Assembly: GCA_023446865.1 (NCBI GenBank)
Contig: JAEXPL010000123.1
Span: 1 to 28,587, forward strand
DNA: 28,587 nt
Source of the DNA: Verrucomicrobiota bacterium
Lineage (GTDB): Bacteria > Verrucomicrobiota > Verrucomicrobiia > Opitutales > Opitutaceae
Direction: 5' to 3'
Shown: piece by piece, positions 24,868-28,587 of the stretch
Position numbering within the stretch: the stretch's first letter is position 1
Layout: every line of letters begins with the position of its first letter
Program-made: the position numbers and the translations under genes
Notes under the pieces: model-generated
What the model saw: the letters and a program-made list of their open reading frames with translations, nothing else
Database searches by the model: none
Told to the model about the DNA's origin: nothing

Positions 24868-25206
24868 GTGGCAACCCCCGCCGCCTCGGAACAACCCGAA
24901 ACCCGAAACCCAAGACCCGAAGCCGTTGCGGCACCCGCCCCGGAGCCGGTGCTCGCGGCCCTCACGTCACATGCCGCTCCGGCCGCTCCCGTCCCGGTGG
25001 CTGCGGCCCCGGTGGTCGCTCCGCAACCTTCCGCGCCTGCCGACGAGGTTGCCGCCACCGAGCGCATGTACCTCGCGCATGCCCCGCTGCGGGCCCCCGA
25101 GGTGTCCGACCCCGATTCCGAGACCAACCGGCGCATTCTCCAGACCATGGTAGCCAAGGCGCTGGCGGTCCCGACCGCGGCTCCGAAGACCGGAACCACC
25201 GACTGA
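24868..25206 (+). CDS. Ala/Pro-rich protein, membrane anchor upstream of the only usable start
   Basis: The GTG at 24868 gives 112 residues, rich in Ala, Pro and Val (repeated APVPVAAAPVV-like stretches), ending in a helical segment ETNRRILQTMVAKALAVP. However, the same frame is open from 24640 and encodes a convincing basic-plus-hydrophobic anchor: PKKTSRFFRLFLAAAGLTTA, then GILSWLLLR. No ATG, GTG or TTG lies in frame before it; only ATT at 24649 and CTG codons. The real protein is therefore probably about 150-185 residues with an unusual start, or a base has been lost. No family recognised. It ends eight bases before the SpvB/RHS-type gene and may assist it. Confidence 0.6.
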   Translation: MATPAASEQPETRNPRPEAVAAPAPEPVLAALTSHAAPAAPVPVAAAPVVAPQPSAPADEVAATERMYLAHAPLRAPEVSDPDSETNRRILQTMVAKALAVPTAAPKTGTTD

Positions 25207-25214
25207 CCCGCGCC

Positions 25215-28200
25215 ATGCAGCACCTTCCGTCGTTCTCCCGTTTGGCGGCTGTCGTATTCGCCTGCTCGGTCTTCGGCGCGCTCCCGGCGATCCATGCCGA
25301 CACCGTGGTTGGCACGCTGCCTGGCGATTTCTCGGTCGATAACAAGGGCTCGGGCAACTATTCGATTCCGCTCTCGGTGCCGCCTGGCCGCAATGGCATG
25401 GCACCGAAGGTGGCTCTCAACTATAGCAGCGCCGGCGGCAACGGCACGCTCGGCCTGGGCTTCTCCCTCTCCACCGGCTTCCCGCAGGCAATCACCCGCG
25501 GCCGCACCATTCTGGCCCGCGACGGGCAGACCCGTGGCGTCACGTTCGACGACACCAACGCCGATCCCAACCTGCGCGACAAGTTCTACCTCGACGGCAA
25601 GCGCCTCATCTGTGTTTCCGGCACGTACGGCTCGCCCGGCTCCACGTACCGCACCGAGGTCGATTCCTTCGTTTCAATCGAGGCAACAGGCACCGGTGGC
25701 AACATCGAGACCTTCGTCATCACCGACAAGTCCGCCTCGAAGATGACCTTCGGCAAGCTCTTGGCCACGACCGACGGCTACCAGTGCGGTATCGTCTTTA
25801 GCAACGGCGCTTGGGTCGCCGACACGCTGGCCAACTCTTGGGCGCTCAAACGCGTCGAGGACGCGGTGGGCAACAGCGTTGACCTGCAGTACACCAACGC
25901 CGGGCAAGGGGAGTACCTCCTCGCCAGCATCGACTACACGGCCAACACCGCTGCAAACCTCACCGCACAGTTCCGGGTCCGTTTCGTCTACGATATCTCG
26001 ACTGTTGGGACTGCGGTGGCACGGCTGGACCAAAGTGTGCGTTTCTCGGGCGGGCGGTCCTTTGCCGAGCGTTCCCGACTCGACCGCATCATTGGCGAGG
26101 TTGGTCCGGTGGGCTCAGCCACCATCACTTCGCAGTACGACCTCAAATACGGCTATTCCACCGGCAACGCGCAGACCCGCCTTCTTGAGGTCGGAGCGAT
26201 GTTGCGCAATCCGACCACAGGCACGCTCGATTCGGTGAACCCGACCAAGTTCGACTGGGAAGCCTCCGACTGGTCCTATACGACCGTTGAAAACCGCTTG
26301 GTCGATTCGCCTACCGCCGATGACGTGGAATCCCACGCCTTCGCGGACGTGAACGGCGATGGCCGCGACGAATTCATCGATTTCCGCACCAACGGGGCCA
26401 TCAACGTGTCGGTGTTCAACGGTTCGACTTTTGGTCCAGCGGTTAACTGGATCAGCGCGAACACGGCCTTGTGGTCGGGCCCGAAGGCGTTCGTGCGGAT
26501 GTGTGATATCAACGGCGACGGGAAGAAGGACATCCTGTTCATGGGATATTCTCTGAACGCAACCGTGCTGAGAATGTACGCATTGGTTTCGACCGGCGAT
26601 TCGTTCGTGCCGCTCGGAGCGGGGAACACACCGACACTGGTGTTCGAGACGACAGACGAATTCGAGGACCCTCCTGTCAGTGTGCCCCAGACCAGCTCTC
26701 CCACTCCTGATGCCGCCCGAACCAAGACCTTCCACTTCCTGAACCGGGAGAAGGAGGCGTTCGCGAGCCGCATCTCGGTCGCTGATTTCAATGGTGACGG
26801 CCGGGACGACGTGCTCGTCCACCGATACGATGGGCGGCTACAGATCTTTCGTTCAACCGGCACGGCCTTCGCGAAACAGCCCCTGGCGTACATCGGTGCC
26901 GATTATCTTCGGGGTGCTCCGCAGTGGGACGCCACTGGGGCGCTGGGCTGCAGCATCCGCTTTCTCGGATTCAAGGTCTCACTACCGTTCAATGTGAGCC
27001 CGATGCCGTGCGACTTGAACGGCGACGGCCTGACCGACTACGTTTGGGTGGAGGGCCATAGTGATTGGGGCCGATATCAACTCCCTGGGCAGGGGCGGCT
27101 ATCCATGGTCAACGCTTTCAAGAATGTGTATGCTGCGACAAGCCTCCCGGGAGGTGGCTTTTCGACCGCGGCCTATGTTACCGGAGCGGCTTGGAATTGG
27201 GCCAATGGCTATCATCGAGACTACCCCACCGGGCCCCTTCTCACCAATGTTCTTGCGCATCGCGCCAACACTTTCGCGGTGATGCCGGTGGATGTGAATG
27301 GCGACGGCCTCACGGACATCGTGACGCTCGCCCCGGCCGAAGAGAATGACGCCAGCGTGTACAACAACGGAGGCTTTTCCGCCAGCCGACAGCGCATGCT
27401 CCGCCTTCAGGTTAAGCTTTCGCAGGGGTCACCGGGGGTCCCGTCCTTTGCGAGCACAACCGACATGATCTACGGCGAACAGACGAACACCACCCCGATC
27501 AACGTCGGCGACGTCCTCGCCTATCCTTGGTTTGACAAGATCAAGATCGGGCAATGGGTGAACGATTTCTACGAGTACCCGGACCGTATGACCGATGATA
27601 CGGAACCGTTGCTCTTTGCCTCGGCAATCTCCTCGTCCTCCGACAACATCACGATGACGGATGTCAACGGTGACGGCAAAGCAGACTATGTCTGGTACTG
27701 CGACTCTCCCGGCAGCACAGGCTGGTGGGTGATGTATAACCAGGGAGCGAAGTTCAGTGCTCCCACGCAGGCACCTTTGGAATGGTATCCCACAGAATCC
27801 TTCCCTTCTGGCACGGCGGCTCCAATCCTCAAGACCCGTTCCGGCGTGGACCTCAATGGCGACGGAATCCCCGATTATTCGTATTTTAGCGCCTCGTATA
27901 CTTCGAAACCTGGCGTTCAGGGCTTTCACATCAGCTCGGGTCACCTTGGCCAACGCATCACTTTGATCACCGACGGCCTTGGCCGCACGGTCAAGGTCAC
28001 GTACAAGCCGATCACCGACGACTCTGTTTACACCCCCGGTGCGGCTGTCACCTATCCCATTCGTGAGTCGCGCAATGCCACGTTTGTCGTGTCCGAACTC
28101 GAGAAGGACTCCGGCTCCGCCGTTCCCGCCCATTTCTCCTACCAGTACTCCGGCAACCGTCTCGACCTCTCTGGCCGCGGTGGCCTCGGCTTCCACAGCT

Positions 28201-28587
28201 TCGTCACGCTCGATCGCCAGACCAACCTCTTCAAATACCAGTTCCTCGCCCAGTCGTTCCCGATGACCGGCCTGACCGCCCGCGAGCAGACCTACCGCTA
28301 TTGGCCCGATGGCGCCAACGTGAAGTTCCGTCTCGTCAACTCCCACGACAACACCGTCGTCTTCGACGAGGTCGACAACGGCGCCACCGATCTCACTCGG
28401 CGCTACGCCACCGTCTACCCCTTCATATCCCAGGCCATCGAGTACCGCTGGGAGGATTCGAACACTGCGCACTTCACCTACACCAGCGCAGGCAGCCCCG
28501 AGTCGAAGTCCGAGTTGCTCTTCTCCGAGAAGCGTCCGGGCGGCGGGGCCGGCGCCCACCCCCCCGCGCCGCCGCCAGTAGGGATGT
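25215..28587 (+). CDS. Secreted SpvB/RHS-type protein with FG-GAP/VCBS-like repeats (3' end cut by window)
   Basis: At least 1124 residues, open to the right edge. The signal peptide is MQHLPSFSRLAAVVFACSVF, with cleavage near AIHA/D at residue 28. It is followed by an SpvB-like N-terminal domain: GSGNYSIPLSVPPGRNGMAP, KVALNYSSAGGNGTLGLGFS. Seven calcium loops of DxNGDGxxD type lie between about residues 376 and 890 (ADVNGDGRDEF, CDINGDGKKDI, ADFNGDGRDDV, CDLNGDGLTDY, VDVNGDGLTDI, TDVNGDGKADY, VDLNGDGIPDY), the FG-GAP/VCBS pattern. After that comes the TcdB/TcC-like midregion (DGLGRTVKVTYKPITDDSVY, GRGGLGFHSF). The RHS repeats and any C-terminal toxin lie outside. Such proteins form shells around a toxin or act as surface polymers; which applies cannot be said here. 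Confidence 0.88.
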   Translation, partial: MQHLPSFSRLAAVVFACSVFGALPAIHADTVVGTLPGDFSVDNKGSGNYSIPLSVPPGRNGMAPKVALNYSSAGGNGTLGLGFSLSTGFPQAITRGRTILARDGQTRGVTFDDTNADPNLRDKFYLDGKRLICVSGTYGSPGSTYRTEVDSFVSIEATGTGGNIETFVITDKSASKMTFGKLLATTDGYQCGIVFSNGAWVADTLANSWALKRVEDAVGNSVDLQYTNAGQGEYLLASIDYTANTAANLTAQFRVRFVYDISTVGTAVARLDQSVRFSGGRSFAERSRLDRIIGEVGPVGSATITSQYDLKYGYSTGNAQTRLLEVGAMLRNPTTGTLDSVNPTKFDWEASDWSYTTVENRLVDSPTADDVESHAFADVNGDGRDEFIDFRTNGAINVSVFNGSTFGPAVNWISANTALWSGPKAFVRMCDINGDGKKDILFMGYSLNATVLRMYALVSTGDSFVPLGAGNTPTLVFETTDEFEDPPVSVPQTSSPTPDAARTKTFHFLNREKEAFASRISVADFNGDGRDDVLVHRYDGRLQIFRSTGTAFAKQPLAYIGADYLRGAPQWDATGALGCSIRFLGFKVSLPFNVSPMPCDLNGDGLTDYVWVEGHSDWGRYQLPGQGRLSMVNAFKNVYAATSLPGGGFSTAAYVTGAAWNWANGYHRDYPTGPLLTNVLAHRANTFAVMPVDVNGDGLTDIVTLAPAEENDASVYNNGGFSASRQRMLRLQVKLSQGSPGVPSFASTTDMIYGEQTNTTPINVGDVLAYPWFDKIKIGQWVNDFYEYPDRMTDDTEPLLFASAISSSSDNITMTDVNGDGKADYVWYCDSPGSTGWWVMYNQGAKFSAPTQAPLEWYPTESFPSGTAAPILKTRSGVDLNGDGIPDYSYFSASYTSKPGVQGFHISSGHLGQRITLITDGLGRTVKVTYKPITDDSVYTPGAAVTYPIRESRNATFVVSELEKDSGSAVPAHFSYQYSGNRLDLSGRGGLGFHSFVTLDRQTNLFKYQFLAQSFPMTGLTAREQTYRYWPDGANVKFRLVNSHDNTVVFDEVDNGATDLTRRYATVYPFISQAIEYRWEDSNTAHFTYTSAGSPESKSELLFSEKRPGGGAGAHPPAPPPVGM

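Noticed and set aside
27429..28559. A 376-codon minus-strand frame in the SpvB/RHS-type gene
   Set aside because: The plus strand shows FG-GAP-type loops throughout in one continuous frame, so the antisense frame is a shadow.

Overview
GC-rich bacterial chromosome fragment, probably Verrucomicrobiota (Opitutaceae-like). The taxon is an inference from base composition, a GAAGGCG heptamer repeat in an intergenic gap, and a cluster of secreted proteins ending in a very large SpvB/RHS-type protein; no rRNA or marker gene settles it.

Layout. (1) 1-9.5 kb is ordinary chromosome. It holds recQ (cut by the left edge), an EI24/CysZ-like membrane protein and proC on the minus strand, a large membrane hybrid histidine kinase on the plus strand, then a GreA/GreB-family factor, a two-CBS-domain protein and glycogen synthase glgA on the minus strand. 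(2) 9.63-13.26 kb is a small island in a tRNA-Asn(GTT) gene. The last 21 bases of the tRNA recur exactly 3.5 kb downstream (25 bases with one mismatch), followed by a second strong terminator that was probably the tRNA's own. The island carries a class II Fic protein, an overlapping 55-residue ORF and a DUF5677 protein, but no intact integrase. (3) 13.5-14.5 kb is a secreted alpha/beta hydrolase, followed by about 735 bases without a convincing gene. (4) 15.2-22.7 kb is a compact Tn7-like transposon: a row of four 21-base repeats at its left end (candidate TnsB sites), a small unrecognised DNA-binding-like gene with its own terminator, then tnsA, tnsB, tnsC, an unrecognised 323-residue gene and a TnsD/TniQ-like targeting gene. 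Related but weaker sites in inverted orientation lie just after tniQ. There is no ordinary cargo and no CRISPR array. (5) 22.8 kb to the right edge is a run of exported proteins: a tail-fibre-like coiled-coil protein, a protein with a perfect-length 144-base internal duplication and calcium-loop repeats, an Ala/Pro-rich protein whose membrane anchor lacks a usual start codon, and an SpvB/RHS-type protein with seven FG-GAP/VCBS-like calcium loops that runs off the window.

How the parts work together. In the transposon, TnsA and TnsB should cut and join the ends, TnsC should connect them to the target, and TniQ should read a fixed site. The unknown protein, translationally coupled between tnsC and tniQ, is the best candidate for a new component. 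The Fic/55-aa/DUF5677 trio looks like a toxin-type or defence-type passenger of the tRNA island. The last four genes look like one exported surface system.
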